Part shown: piece after piece, positions 45,090 to 53,927 of the stretch
Numbering within the stretch: position 1 is the stretch's first letter
How the letters are laid out: each line of letters begins with the position of its first letter
Assembly: GCF_004368965.1 (NCBI RefSeq)
Contig: NZ_SORO01000001.1
Coordinates: forward strand, 806,001-870,000
Length of the DNA: 64,000 bases
Origin: Leptospira meyeri
Lineage (GTDB): Bacteria; Spirochaetota; Leptospiria; Leptospirales; Leptospiraceae
Direction: 5' to 3'
The notes under the pieces: model-generated
What the model was told of the DNA's origin: nothing
Database searches by the model: none
The model's input: only the letters and a program-made list of their open reading frames with translations
Position numbers and translations under genes: made by a program

Positions 45090-46028
45090 TTATGCGAATC
45101 TTTTTTTCCTGAGTTGGTCGTAGATCTCAGAAATAGGCGCTGCAATGTAGATGGAAGAATAAGTTCCGACAATTACTCCAAAAAGAAGAACAAAAGCAAA
45201 ATCATACAATTCCACTGCCCCACCCACAATGATCGCCACAACAGAAATCATTGTCGTAAAGGAGGTATTGATGGTTCTACCCAAGGTTTGAGTGATGGAA
45301 ACATTTATAATATTAGAAAGAGCTAAGTTGTCTTTTCCATGTGCATTTTCTCGGATTCGGTCAAATACCACAATTTTATCGTTTATAGAATAACCAAGGA
45401 GAGTGAGAAGTGCGGCAATGATCGGGACACTTGGTTTGATTTGTAAAAATCCAATGAGTGCCAAAGTCATGAGAATATCATGAACCAGAGCAATGGAAGA
45501 AGCCAAAGCAAATTTGAACTGAGACCGAATGCTCAAATACAAAAGAATGATCGCAAGTGTTGTGAGAAGAAGTGTGATACCTACTTCAGTCAACTCACCA
45601 CCAACCACTGCACCCACTTGGTCAGCCGAAAGAACTTTTTCTTTAGGAAGTTTGTATTCGTATCTTAGGAGTTGGACAAACCGATCAATGGCAGAAGTAG
45701 AAGACTCTCTGTTTGATTCTGGAATTTCTTTGTACAAAGTTTCTATGGTATCAAGAGAGCCAAGTCCGATATCCAATTGATAAATATTCTTTTCTTTTTC
45801 GAGAAGAATTACAACGGCTTCAATGTTTTTAGATTGGAAATATCCATCCAAATCACTGCGAGTTTTGTCTGCTGGAAGTTCCACGACAGTACGAAGCCCA
45901 CCATTAAAATCAAGTGAGTGAGCAAACCCACCATACTTACCAAAGGTGACTGCAAAACCAAAAACAATCGCTAAAAACGAAAAACTAAGAGTGAAGTATT
46001 TATATTTTGTGAAATTGATATTACGCAT
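45090..46028 (-). CDS. secF: Protein translocase subunit SecF
   Basis: SecF, with SecD, pulls exported proteins through SecYEG using proton motive force. The 312-residue protein has six membrane spans, the N-terminal FAHSLDFNGGLRT and the GYSINDKIVVFDRIREN motif. The ATG at 46028 is preferred: AGGAGA lies eight bases before it, and it overlaps the secD stop. A start at 46049 would extend further into secD. Confidence 0.95.
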   Translation of the reverse strand: MRNINFTKYKYFTLSFSFLAIVFGFAVTFGKYGGFAHSLDFNGGLRTVVELPADKTRSDLDGYFQSKNIEAVVILLEKEKNIYQLDIGLGSLDTIETLYKEIPESNRESSTSAIDRFVQLLRYEYKLPKEKVLSADQVGAVVGGELTEVGITLLLTTLAIILLYLSIRSQFKFALASSIALVHDILMTLALIGFLQIKPSVPIIAALLTLLGYSINDKIVVFDRIRENAHGKDNLALSNIINVSITQTLGRTINTSFTTMISVVAIIVGGAVELYDFAFVLLFGVIVGTYSSIYIAAPISEIYDQLRKKRFA

Positions 46029-47955
46029 TTGTTGTCTCCTTTTTTCCAAAGAAGAAAGGTCTTAAATTTAAATGATGAACGCCCATTCGGTTCACTGCTA
46101 ACTCCATAAATAATCTGGAGAGGAAAAGAGAAGTAAATAGCGTTGTGACAATCCCCCAACAAAGAGTGATCGCAAAACCTTTGATCGGTCCGTTACCAAG
46201 TCGAATCATCAAAATCCCTGCAATGAGTGTGGTTACGTTTGCATCCATAATGGTCCAAAATGCGTTTTCAAAACCGCGAGTCACCGCAATCGAAAGTGCC
46301 CTACCTTCTTCTATCTCCTCTCTAATCCTTTCATAAATGATGACGTTTGCATCCACGGCCATACCTGCCGTCAAAATGATCCCGGCAATTCCAGGAAGAG
46401 TCAAAGTAAAGTCCATCAATGTGAGAAGTGCCGCTAAAATGACCAGGTTAACAAGAAGAGATAAGTCAGCAATAAAGCCACCTAATCTGTAATAGAAGAT
46501 CATATAAACCATTACCAAAAAGAATCCAATGGCAACGGCTTTTACCCCTACCTCAATGGATTCAATTCCAAGTGTTGGTCCAATGAATCGCATCTCCAAA
46601 ACAGAAAGTGGAATTGGAAGTGCTCCCTCAGAAATTACGTTTGCCAATCGAATGGCTTCTTGTTCAGAAAAACTTCCAGAAATTTCTGCCCGACCACCAG
46701 CAATCGGATCATTGATGACTGGATTGGAAATGACTTTATCTCCCCAAACAATCGCTAGGTTACGTCCACGGTTTTGCGAAGTAAGATCAAAAAACTTTTC
46801 TGCTCCATTGGGAGTGAGAGTAAAACTAACCATCCATCCATAGGAATTGGAGTTATAAGAAGGTTGGGCATTGGTCATATCATTACCGGACAAAGCAATC
46901 TTACGTTCCAAAACCACAAAACTACGAGGAAGAAGTGCTGACTTTGCTGCATTCCCACGGGCCCACATCGCATAGACTTTGAAGTCTTTAGGGATATTGT
47001 ATTTTTTTTCTAATCCTTCTAAAAACTCATCTTGGGCTTTTTTTCCTGCCTTGTTTTTAACAAGCTCTTGGAATAAAAATATATCCGTATTTTCCCTTTT
47101 CCCTAAATCCATCATACGACGTTCGTTGTCTGCGATTTGGCTCTTGTATAGGAAAGGAGTTGGTTCTTCCAAACGATATTCTACTGTTTCCGTGTTTTGT
47201 AGAATTTCTAAAATGGCTGCTGAATTGGAAACACCTGGAAGAGAAACTTCGATCGCATCTTGTTCTTTTTGGATACGAACTTGAGGCTCCGTTAGGTTTT
47301 GAGTCGTCAGACGATTATCAATAATCATCTTCGCCTTTTCTAATTCCACAATTTTACGCATGGGAGAAAGATCAAAACTAGATTCAATTTCAGCAAGTCT
47401 TGACTTTGCCTTTTCTTTTTCTTCTGGTTTAGTAGCCTGGTTACTGAGTGTTAGGTTCAGTTCCGTTAACTCTTTTGCATAAAGGTCTTTGAGTTTGGAA
47501 GTATAATCATCAAAGTCACCTTTTAGGACTACTCTCATTCCACCTTGTAAATCAAGACCCAATTTAATGGATAAAGATTTTCCACCACGAATTGTTTCTT
47601 CAATCCATGTAGGTTCTAATCTATTTTTGGATTCACTGACCAAATTTTGATTTTCTTGGGAGATTTGATTGATCTTTGCAGAAGTAATGAATCGTCCTTT
47701 GACTATATAAAACGGATTTTCTTTAGGGGGAAGAGTGCCCTGCGGTTCAATGGTCCAACCAGATGTTTTACCATAATCTTTCGCCCAACGATCAAAAAGT
47801 GCATTCACCAATTCTTTTTGATTTGCCTCAGGTAGAGAATAAACATCATCTTTCACAACGATCTTTAATGTACGATCGGCAAAGTTCGGATACAAAATGG
47901 TAAAGGAAACCGCCAGAATCAAAAAAGGTAGAATCAATAGTCGATACGATTGCAA
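46021..47955 (-). CDS. secD: Protein translocase subunit SecD
   Basis: SecD has a first membrane span, a large periplasmic domain (about 35-450) beginning after LGLDLQGGMR, and five more spans with AVDANVIIYERIREE, the proton-path motif. The 644-residue length is close to that of other SecD proteins. A lysine-rich insertion near residues 180-210 (TKPEEKEKAKSRLAEIE) gives the periplasmic domain a helical extension. It lies between the unknown membrane protein gene and secF. Confidence 0.95.
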   Translation of the reverse strand: MQSYRLLILPFLILAVSFTILYPNFADRTLKIVVKDDVYSLPEANQKELVNALFDRWAKDYGKTSGWTIEPQGTLPPKENPFYIVKGRFITSAKINQISQENQNLVSESKNRLEPTWIEETIRGGKSLSIKLGLDLQGGMRVVLKGDFDDYTSKLKDLYAKELTELNLTLSNQATKPEEKEKAKSRLAEIESSFDLSPMRKIVELEKAKMIIDNRLTTQNLTEPQVRIQKEQDAIEVSLPGVSNSAAILEILQNTETVEYRLEEPTPFLYKSQIADNERRMMDLGKRENTDIFLFQELVKNKAGKKAQDEFLEGLEKKYNIPKDFKVYAMWARGNAAKSALLPRSFVVLERKIALSGNDMTNAQPSYNSNSYGWMVSFTLTPNGAEKFFDLTSQNRGRNLAIVWGDKVISNPVINDPIAGGRAEISGSFSEQEAIRLANVISEGALPIPLSVLEMRFIGPTLGIESIEVGVKAVAIGFFLVMVYMIFYYRLGGFIADLSLLVNLVILAALLTLMDFTLTLPGIAGIILTAGMAVDANVIIYERIREEIEEGRALSIAVTRGFENAFWTIMDANVTTLIAGILMIRLGNGPIKGFAITLCWGIVTTLFTSLFLSRLFMELAVNRMGVHHLNLRPFFFGKKETTNA

Positions 47956-47976
47956 GTTAGTTTGCTCCTAAAATTA

Positions 47977-48615
47977 TTATCTTCTATAAGAACGACTGCT
48001 AGAACCCGGGCGAGCGGATCTAAGTCTATAAAACGCAAAGAGAATGATAATCCCAAGGATCATCATTGCTTTTTTATATTTAGCAAAAAAATCAGAGAAA
48101 CTAAACAGAGATTTTCCAGTTTCTTTGTTGGAAGAGAGGTTTGTTTCCACACTTCCAGTTTCTGTTTTTCCCATTTTTAAATCCGAAGCAAAACCAGGAA
48201 GTCCCGTTGGTTCCACGGAAACATTTGAATCCATCCACATACCATTATTCACTACTTCCTCTTCTTCCACAACCGCTACTTGTTTGTCTAAACCAGGAAG
48301 GGATTTGTCTGTTACAGGAACAGTTGTATTCTGATTGGGATTTGAAACTAGGTTTGTGTTTTGAGGAAGAGTCTCCCCTGTGAGTTGGTTTTGTTTGGAT
48401 TTCTTTTTCGATTTCTTCTTTTTACCTGTAGTGGTTCCAGTTGTAGTCACAATGTTTGTTTGTTTTTTTGTTGTGATTACATTTGTTTCTTCTTTGGGTT
48501 TGGTGGTTGTCGATTTAGGTTTATCATTTACCTTATCTAAAAAGTCCAAACCCTCCTGTGCAAAGAGAGAAACAGAAAAACAAAGTGTTACGGTAATTAA
48601 GAAGAGTCTCTTCAT
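47977..48615 (-). CDS. Membrane protein of unknown function between yajC and secD
   Basis: A 212-residue protein with a signal peptide (MKRLFLITVTLCFSVSLFA), a long low-complexity Thr/Lys/Asn-rich region (about 30-145, including GKKKKSKKKSKQ), one C-terminal membrane span (about 182-200) and a basic Arg/Ser tail (RSARPGSSSRSYRR). This is a type I topology with a disordered periplasmic arm and a basic cytoplasmic tail. No family is recognised. Placement 1 bp after yajC and 21 bp before secD suggests a role with the Sec machinery, which is inference from position. Confidence 0.7.
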   Translation of the reverse strand: MKRLFLITVTLCFSVSLFAQEGLDFLDKVNDKPKSTTTKPKEETNVITTKKQTNIVTTTGTTTGKKKKSKKKSKQNQLTGETLPQNTNLVSNPNQNTTVPVTDKSLPGLDKQVAVVEEEEVVNNGMWMDSNVSVEPTGLPGFASDLKMGKTETGSVETNLSSNKETGKSLFSFSDFFAKYKKAMMILGIIILFAFYRLRSARPGSSSRSYRR

Positions 48616-48616
48616 C

Positions 48617-48940
48617 TTAGGCTTTCTTCTTCAGAATAGCGCTAGTTTCAAAAGTTACGTTTGTGTTCGCAGCAACACTCAAAACGACTGTTTCGTTATT
48701 GTCTTTGAACTCTACGATCTTTCCATGAAGGCCACTATTTGTGACTACGTTGTCCCCTTTTTGAAGGTTAGTTATCATCTCTTTTCTTTTTTTCTCTTCT
48801 TTTTTGTTCGGAAGAATCACAAGAAAGTACATAGCAACTAACATGATCGGAATGATGATGAGTGACTGGAGAGACGACTTTGCACCTTCTTCTTGGGCAA
48901 GGATGAGGATTTCTGGTGTTAAAAAGTTAAAATTGAGCAT
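48617..48940 (-). CDS. yajC: Preprotein translocase subunit YajC
   Basis: YajC is a small single-span membrane protein of the SecDF-YajC complex. The 107-residue protein has one membrane span (IIPIMLVAMYFLVILPNKKE), followed by the conserved KEEKKRKEMITNLQKGDNVVTNSGLHG region. It opens the yajC-unknown-secD-secF-ribD-ribE run. Confidence 0.92.
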   Translation of the reverse strand: MLNFNFLTPEILILAQEEGAKSSLQSLIIIPIMLVAMYFLVILPNKKEEKKRKEMITNLQKGDNVVTNSGLHGKIVEFKDNNETVVLSVAANTNVTFETSAILKKKA

Positions 48941-48966
48941 AGCTATTTATCCAATGTTTACAGGCC

Positions 48967-49995
48967 TTATCTTAAATTCAATGTTTCACGAACGAATCGG
49001 AGAACTTTTTTCTCAAGGAGTGCTGTTTTGGCAGTTTCGTATCCGGTTCTTATATCCTTTGTGGCCCCTAGTAAAAACATAGCAACACCCGCATTCAGTG
49101 CCACCATGGAAGTGCCCCCGGAGGATTCGCTCGGATCCAAAACTGCTCGAAATAGAGCTTCTGCCCCTTCTTTCGAAGAAGAGAACACTGTATTTCTGTC
49201 CAATTCCTTGGAATTTAGGCCTAGTTCCTTAGGGTCAAAGGAGAGTTCCTTCGTATCCTTTCCGTCAAAATAGGCAAAATCTGTTTCTTCAAAGATGGAA
49301 AATTCATCCAGTCCATCCCGAGAGTGGCAGACAATCGCCCGTTTGGAGCCAAGTCTTCCCAAAATCTCCGCCATCGGTAAACAAAGTGATTTATCGTATA
49401 CCCCGACCATTTGGTGAGAAGGAGAAAAGGGATTGGAAAGTGGTCCAATCAAATTGAAAAAAGTGCGAAAGCCCAAGGCAGTACGAACAGGGCCTGCATA
49501 TTTCATGGCTGGGTGCCAAGCGGGAGCAAACAAAAATACAAATCCGGTACGGAGGAATTCAGATTCAGAATCCGCTGTAGACTGGTCTAGTTTGTAACCA
49601 AGGCCGGACAAAATATCGGAACTACCAGAAAGGGACGATACAGAACGATTTCCGTGTTTAGCGACTTTGAACCCAAGGCTTGTCAGTGTGAGTGCAGATA
49701 AAGTGGAAACATTCAATGTTCCCTTTCCATCGCCCCCTGTTCCACAAGTATCCAAAAATTCAAAATCAAATTGTTTGGAAGGTTTGATCGCATGGTTACG
49801 CATGGCACGAACAAATCCGTATAATTCGTCCGTTGTTTCTCCCTTCATTTTCATCGCAGTCAGAAAAGAAGCAAGGACAGATTCCGAAACTTTTCCATCC
49901 ATCACCTCACTTAAAAAAAATTCGGCATGGTCATCCACTAGGTGGTGTCCAGAAACAACTTGTCCGAGTATTTCTTTAACTGTTGGCGCGGTCAT
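48967..49995 (-). CDS. trpD: Anthranilate phosphoribosyltransferase
   Basis: TrpD attaches phosphoribosyl to anthranilate in tryptophan synthesis. The PRPP motif DTCGTGGDGKGTLNVST, KHGNRSVSS and the metal-binding residues around RDGLDEFS are visible. The 342-residue length is normal. Its start overlaps the pgsA 3' end by 20 bp, an unusual neighbour for a tryptophan gene, with no other trp gene in the window. Confidence 0.93.
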   Translation of the reverse strand: MTAPTVKEILGQVVSGHHLVDDHAEFFLSEVMDGKVSESVLASFLTAMKMKGETTDELYGFVRAMRNHAIKPSKQFDFEFLDTCGTGGDGKGTLNVSTLSALTLTSLGFKVAKHGNRSVSSLSGSSDILSGLGYKLDQSTADSESEFLRTGFVFLFAPAWHPAMKYAGPVRTALGFRTFFNLIGPLSNPFSPSHQMVGVYDKSLCLPMAEILGRLGSKRAIVCHSRDGLDEFSIFEETDFAYFDGKDTKELSFDPKELGLNSKELDRNTVFSSSKEGAEALFRAVLDPSESSGGTSMVALNAGVAMFLLGATKDIRTGYETAKTALLEKKVLRFVRETLNLR

Positions 49996-50734
49996 AAAAA
50001 ATCCTTTTTAGATTGGAAAAAGTTAACAACTGATAATTGGTCACAATATAACGAAGACCAGAAATAACGGTGATGAATGTTGTGAATAACATTCCGAAAT
50101 ACGGAACAAAAGAAGCAATGGAGTCAAAAAAATCTTTAAAACTTAAACTCTCTGTTGTTTTAACAAGAGTATAAAACTCATTTGCATGTTGCGAGGCCAC
50201 TTCAAATGTAGAATACCCTGCCAATTTTCCCATAGCATAGGTTTCATTGATCATTGCTCTTCTTTTTCCTGAGATTAACATAAACACAACTAAGATCATT
50301 AGAATGGCACCCATCTGAAAGGCAGTTTTTACCTTTCCCATCATAGTGGTGCGAAGGCTATTTCCTGACCGAACGGCAATATAACGAAGGAAGGTGATGA
50401 GCATATCGCGCCCAATGATGAGGACGACCATCCAAACTTCGATAGGTTCGTGGATGAATAAAAAAGTAACAAAACACCCAATGACTAAAAATTTATCAGC
50501 AAGCGGATCGAGAAATTTTCCGAACTCAGTTTGTTGGTTCCACTTACGGGCTAAGTATCCATCTACAAGATCCGTAAGGGAAGCAAGAGCAAAGAGGACG
50601 AAGGCAAAGATTTGGTATTCCCATTCCTTTTGGAATAAGGCAAAGATAAAAAAAGGAAGTGCAAGGACCCGAAGCACAGTGAGTAAGTTCGGGATATTGG
50701 CAATTGTTTTCCAATCTTCCACTAAACCACCCAA
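49976..50734 (-). CDS. pgsA: CDP-diacylglycerol--glycerol-3-phosphate phosphatidyltransferase
   Basis: PgsA commits CDP-diacylglycerol to phosphatidylglycerol in the inner membrane. The CDP-alcohol phosphotransferase motif is complete: DLVDGYLARKW followed by GKFLDPLADK. The protein has about five spans. At 252 residues it is longer than the typical 180-190 because of an insertion after the motif (about 165-210, MLISGKRRAMINETYAMGK onward). It overlaps rimO by 13 bp and trpD by 20 bp. Confidence 0.9.
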   Translation of the reverse strand: MGGLVEDWKTIANIPNLLTVLRVLALPFFIFALFQKEWEYQIFAFVLFALASLTDLVDGYLARKWNQQTEFGKFLDPLADKFLVIGCFVTFLFIHEPIEVWMVVLIIGRDMLITFLRYIAVRSGNSLRTTMMGKVKTAFQMGAILMILVVFMLISGKRRAMINETYAMGKLAGYSTFEVASQHANEFYTLVKTTESLSFKDFFDSIASFVPYFGMLFTTFITVISGLRYIVTNYQLLTFSNLKRIFYDRANS

Positions 50735-52068
50735 GTCCCGGACATATCTAATTCATAAAAAGAATCCACTCTTACCTGACCAAACTGGCCGAGTTTCAAT
50801 CCTTCTTCTTCCACATAAACAACTTCATCAATCTCTGGTGCATCTTGGAAACGACGGACAATGGCACCCTTTTCCAAAACTTCATCCACGACTGCAGGAT
50901 AAAGTTTTCCAATCCGTTTTTGGTGGATGGACTTCAAAGTTCCGAGATAAGCATCACGCACTAAGTTTACACGTCGAGCGATCTCTTTATCTTTCAGTTG
51001 TCCATCCATGGTGGCACCCTTCGTTCCCTCTTGCGGGGAATATGGAAATAGATTTACCTTTTCGGGTTTTACATCTTCCACGAACCGAATGATCTCTTCC
51101 ACATCATCCATCGTTTCTCCAGGAAAACCTAAAATAAAGGAAGTGCGTATTTCCAAATCAGGTCTTAGAGCCCTTGCCTTTTCGAATAAAGATTTGAAGT
51201 AAGAATATTCACCAGTGCGATTCATCGATTTTAAAACAGACTTGGAAACATGTTGTAAAGGGCTTTCCAAATACGGGGCAATCTTAGGAATTTCTCCATA
51301 AAGATCGAGTAACTTTTCTGTTTTTTTATCTGGATACAGGTAAAGCAGGCGAAGAAGTTCTACTCCGTCTACATTTGCAACGGAACGAACCAAATCCAAA
51401 AGTTTATCCGTGTCCTTGCCATAAAACACTGTATCCTGAGAAACAAGACAGATCTCTTTAGATCCGGCTTTCACTGCAAGTTTGGTTTGAGATAATACAT
51501 CGGTGAAATCTGTATCTCGGTATTTTCCACGTAAGTTAGGAATGATGCAGAAGTGACAACCTCGGTTGCAACCATCAGAAATTTTTACGTATGAGTATGG
51601 TTTGGAATAATTTTCTATTCCTTTACTCGTGGTGAGTCTTTCAAGAAGGTCTTCGTTAAATTCGGAGAGGTCTTTGAATTCCAAAGGAAAACTTTTTCTT
51701 AAAATCTCCCCTGCTTTATCATATTTCCCAGTTCCAAAATGTAGATCCACTTCAGGAAGGTCATCGGAGATTTCTTTTCCTGCGCGTTCTGCAAAACATC
51801 CAACAACCACTAACTTTTGTTTGTTTTTCTTTTTGATATCAATGGAATCCAAAATGGTTTGGATGGTTTCCTTGGTTGCATCTTGGATGAATGTGCAGGT
51901 ATTGACTAAGTGAAAGTCACTGGCTTCAGGACCAGCCGCAGGAAGAAGACCTTCCTTTAGGAGGGACTGGTGCATGGCCATAGAATCTACGGTGTTTTTG
52001 GGACAACCGAGTGTCGTGATAAAAAACGACTTCGGTGTTTCTTCCGTTTTTTCTTTTAGTTTTGGCAT
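50722..52068 (-). CDS. rimO: Ribosomal protein S12 methylthiotransferase
   Basis: RimO is a radical-SAM enzyme that methylthiolates Asp of ribosomal protein S12. The N-terminal UPF0004 domain supplies cysteines (TLGCPKNTVDS, VNTCTFIQDA, VVGCFAERA). The radical-SAM cluster is GCNRGCHFC. A C-terminal TRAM domain is present (from about 380). The 448-residue length is normal. MiaB is the main alternative, but LGCPKN-x-VD favours RimO. It abuts rodZ with a shared base at 52068. Confidence 0.92.
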   Translation of the reverse strand: MPKLKEKTEETPKSFFITTLGCPKNTVDSMAMHQSLLKEGLLPAAGPEASDFHLVNTCTFIQDATKETIQTILDSIDIKKKNKQKLVVVGCFAERAGKEISDDLPEVDLHFGTGKYDKAGEILRKSFPLEFKDLSEFNEDLLERLTTSKGIENYSKPYSYVKISDGCNRGCHFCIIPNLRGKYRDTDFTDVLSQTKLAVKAGSKEICLVSQDTVFYGKDTDKLLDLVRSVANVDGVELLRLLYLYPDKKTEKLLDLYGEIPKIAPYLESPLQHVSKSVLKSMNRTGEYSYFKSLFEKARALRPDLEIRTSFILGFPGETMDDVEEIIRFVEDVKPEKVNLFPYSPQEGTKGATMDGQLKDKEIARRVNLVRDAYLGTLKSIHQKRIGKLYPAVVDEVLEKGAIVRRFQDAPEIDEVVYVEEEGLKLGQFGQVRVDSFYELDMSGTWVV

Positions 52069-53168
52069 TACTCGCCTAACTCTCCAATAATAGACTGTGT
52101 CGAATCATAAGGATTTGGTTTTCGAATGAAGATTTTTTTGACGAGTTTTCCTGGTTTTCCAAGAACAGAACGTTCTTTTCCGTTTTGGACCATTTCCACG
52201 GCACCACCATCACCGACTTTAATTTCAAGTCGATCTCGGGCTTCTAAGTGTTTGACCTCTCCAGCAGAAACAAGTCCCCTCTCCCCCATCTGACCATCTA
52301 ACACAAATTCAACGTAACTTGGTTTAGAGAAAAAGAGTGTAACTTGGATTGGAACATCGCCAACCGGAGATTTTACAGCAACACCTTCTCTTTCTTCTTT
52401 TAAAGTCACAAGAACTTTGGCAGATTTTTCCGTCACTGCTTGTGTTACCACACGGATGTCACGACGAAGAGACGACAATTCTTCGATACGATAAGAAAGG
52501 ATGGTTTCCTCTCCTTCAGCAGTTTGAAAGAAGTATACATTTTTTTCAGGGAAGATATTAAACCCAAGGTTTGCTTTTCCATTGGAAACCCCTTTGATAA
52601 ACATCTTACACTGTTGGTTGTTGACACTAAAACTCACACCGCGGTCTTCTGTTAAAATAAAAGGAACACTTGCGTTTTCGGGAACACTTTGAGAAACAAA
52701 GTTAATCCCTGAAGGAATGTCGGAACTTGCTACGGTTTCTACAGTGGAACCCACTTCTGTGGTTTCCTCATCCATCGAACCTGAGTTGGAATCTTCAAAA
52801 CTAATATAAATGATATAAGCCGAGATCACAAAAAGAAATACAGAAACTAGACTTATGATTTTATTTCGATCTAAGTTTAAAGGAGTGGTAGTCGGTCTAG
52901 TGAGTTCTTCCAAAGGAGCTTGTGATTCTTCAATTTGTTCACCACGGTAAAGATTGAGTAACATAGCAGCATCTAACTTTAGATAACTTGCATAGTTTTT
53001 TAAAAACCCGAGAGCGAAGGTCTCTGCTGGAAATTGAGAATAATCTTCTGTTTCCAAAGCAATGATGTATTTGGCTGCGATATTTGTTTCTTTCGCAACA
53101 TCTTTCACTGAAAGTTTTTTATCTTCTCTCGCTTCTCGAATGATTTGACCGACTCGTTTTGTGTTCAA
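52068..53168 (-). CDS. rodZ: RodZ-like helix-turn-helix membrane protein
   Basis: A 366-residue protein with an N-terminal Xre-type HTH (about 5-75, [20 protein letters not shown] and [15 protein letters not shown]), a linker, one membrane span (about 105-122) and a periplasmic region of about 240 residues. In rods RodZ connects MreB filaments to cell-wall synthesis. The periplasmic half is longer than in E. coli and not strongly conserved. Neighbours ftsK, lolA and pgsA support an envelope role. Confidence 0.85.
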   Translation of the reverse strand: MNTKRVGQIIREAREDKKLSVKDVAKETNIAAKYIIALETEDYSQFPAETFALGFLKNYASYLKLDAAMLLNLYRGEQIEESQAPLEELTRPTTTPLNLDRNKIISLVSVFLFVISAYIIYISFEDSNSGSMDEETTEVGSTVETVASSDIPSGINFVSQSVPENASVPFILTEDRGVSFSVNNQQCKMFIKGVSNGKANLGFNIFPEKNVYFFQTAEGEETILSYRIEELSSLRRDIRVVTQAVTEKSAKVLVTLKEEREGVAVKSPVGDVPIQVTLFFSKPSYVEFVLDGQMGERGLVSAGEVKHLEARDRLEIKVGDGGAVEMVQNGKERSVLGKPGKLVKKIFIRKPNPYDSTQSIIGELGE

Positions 53169-53185
53169 AATGATATCCTCTTTGC

Positions 53186-53887
53186 TTAGTTCTCGGAGAC
53201 AAGAGGGTTGTTAACAATCTTCGCGTTCCCGCTCATGTGAAAATTGAAAACTCCGTCTTGGATTTCTTCAGAAAAATTAATATTGGAAAATGAGATGGTG
53301 GTTACTTTTCCGCGACCATCAGTAGCCACTGCTTTTTTGATTAAATAGGATTCGGAATCAACAAATAGTTTCATTTTTTCGAATCCACCAATTTTTTCTC
53401 TTTGGTCAAGATCTAACACAAAGTATTTGGTTGTGTCCCCCATAGAACGAGGTTGTTCAATGGTATCAAATTTATAATGGTATTTACGAAAGAGGCGGTT
53501 TAGGCCATCGGGGCTGTTAGTAGTAAAGATTGGTCCGGATGTATTTTTACGATCGAGGGTTAAATCCTGTTTTCCAACGGCACCTAACCTTTTGATAAAG
53601 ATATGAAGTGTTTTTCCATCGGATACAATTTCGTCCCCTTCTGGTTCGGCAAAGTTGTATCTGATTTTTCCGGGACGTTTGTAAAAACATTTCCCGCGCA
53701 TCTGTTTTTCCTTTTTGTTGTCTTCTGTTTTGATGAGAAAATCAGCCGAATAGGAATTGATATCACTAAAGTTCTTCTTTATCTTTTTCACCACTTCGGA
53801 GGGTGAATGCCAATTGTGAGCCGGACTTGTTTGGGCACCAAGAGAAACACCCAAAACAAGCAACAAAGATCCGATCCATACTTTCAT
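53186..53887 (-). CDS. lolA: LolA-family outer-membrane lipoprotein carrier
   Basis: A 233-residue periplasmic protein with a signal peptide ([18 protein letters not shown]) and the LolA half-barrel pattern: [33 protein letters not shown] and [10 protein letters not shown]. LolA ferries lipoproteins across the periplasm, fitting a spirochaete with many outer-membrane lipoproteins. The ATG at 53887 is chosen because the signal peptide starts there; an earlier in-frame ATG at 53980 lies inside ftsK. It begins 40 bp after the ftsK stop. Confidence 0.87.
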   Translation of the reverse strand: MKVWIGSLLLVLGVSLGAQTSPAHNWHSPSEVVKKIKKNFSDINSYSADFLIKTEDNKKEKQMRGKCFYKRPGKIRYNFAEPEGDEIVSDGKTLHIFIKRLGAVGKQDLTLDRKNTSGPIFTTNSPDGLNRLFRKYHYKFDTIEQPRSMGDTTKYFVLDLDQREKIGGFEKMKLFVDSESYLIKKAVATDGRGKVTTISFSNINFSEEIQDGVFNFHMSGNAKIVNNPLVSEN

Positions 53888-53927
53888 AGATTCCCAGTTT
53901 TTCAGACAAACTTCTCTTGTCGATGAT

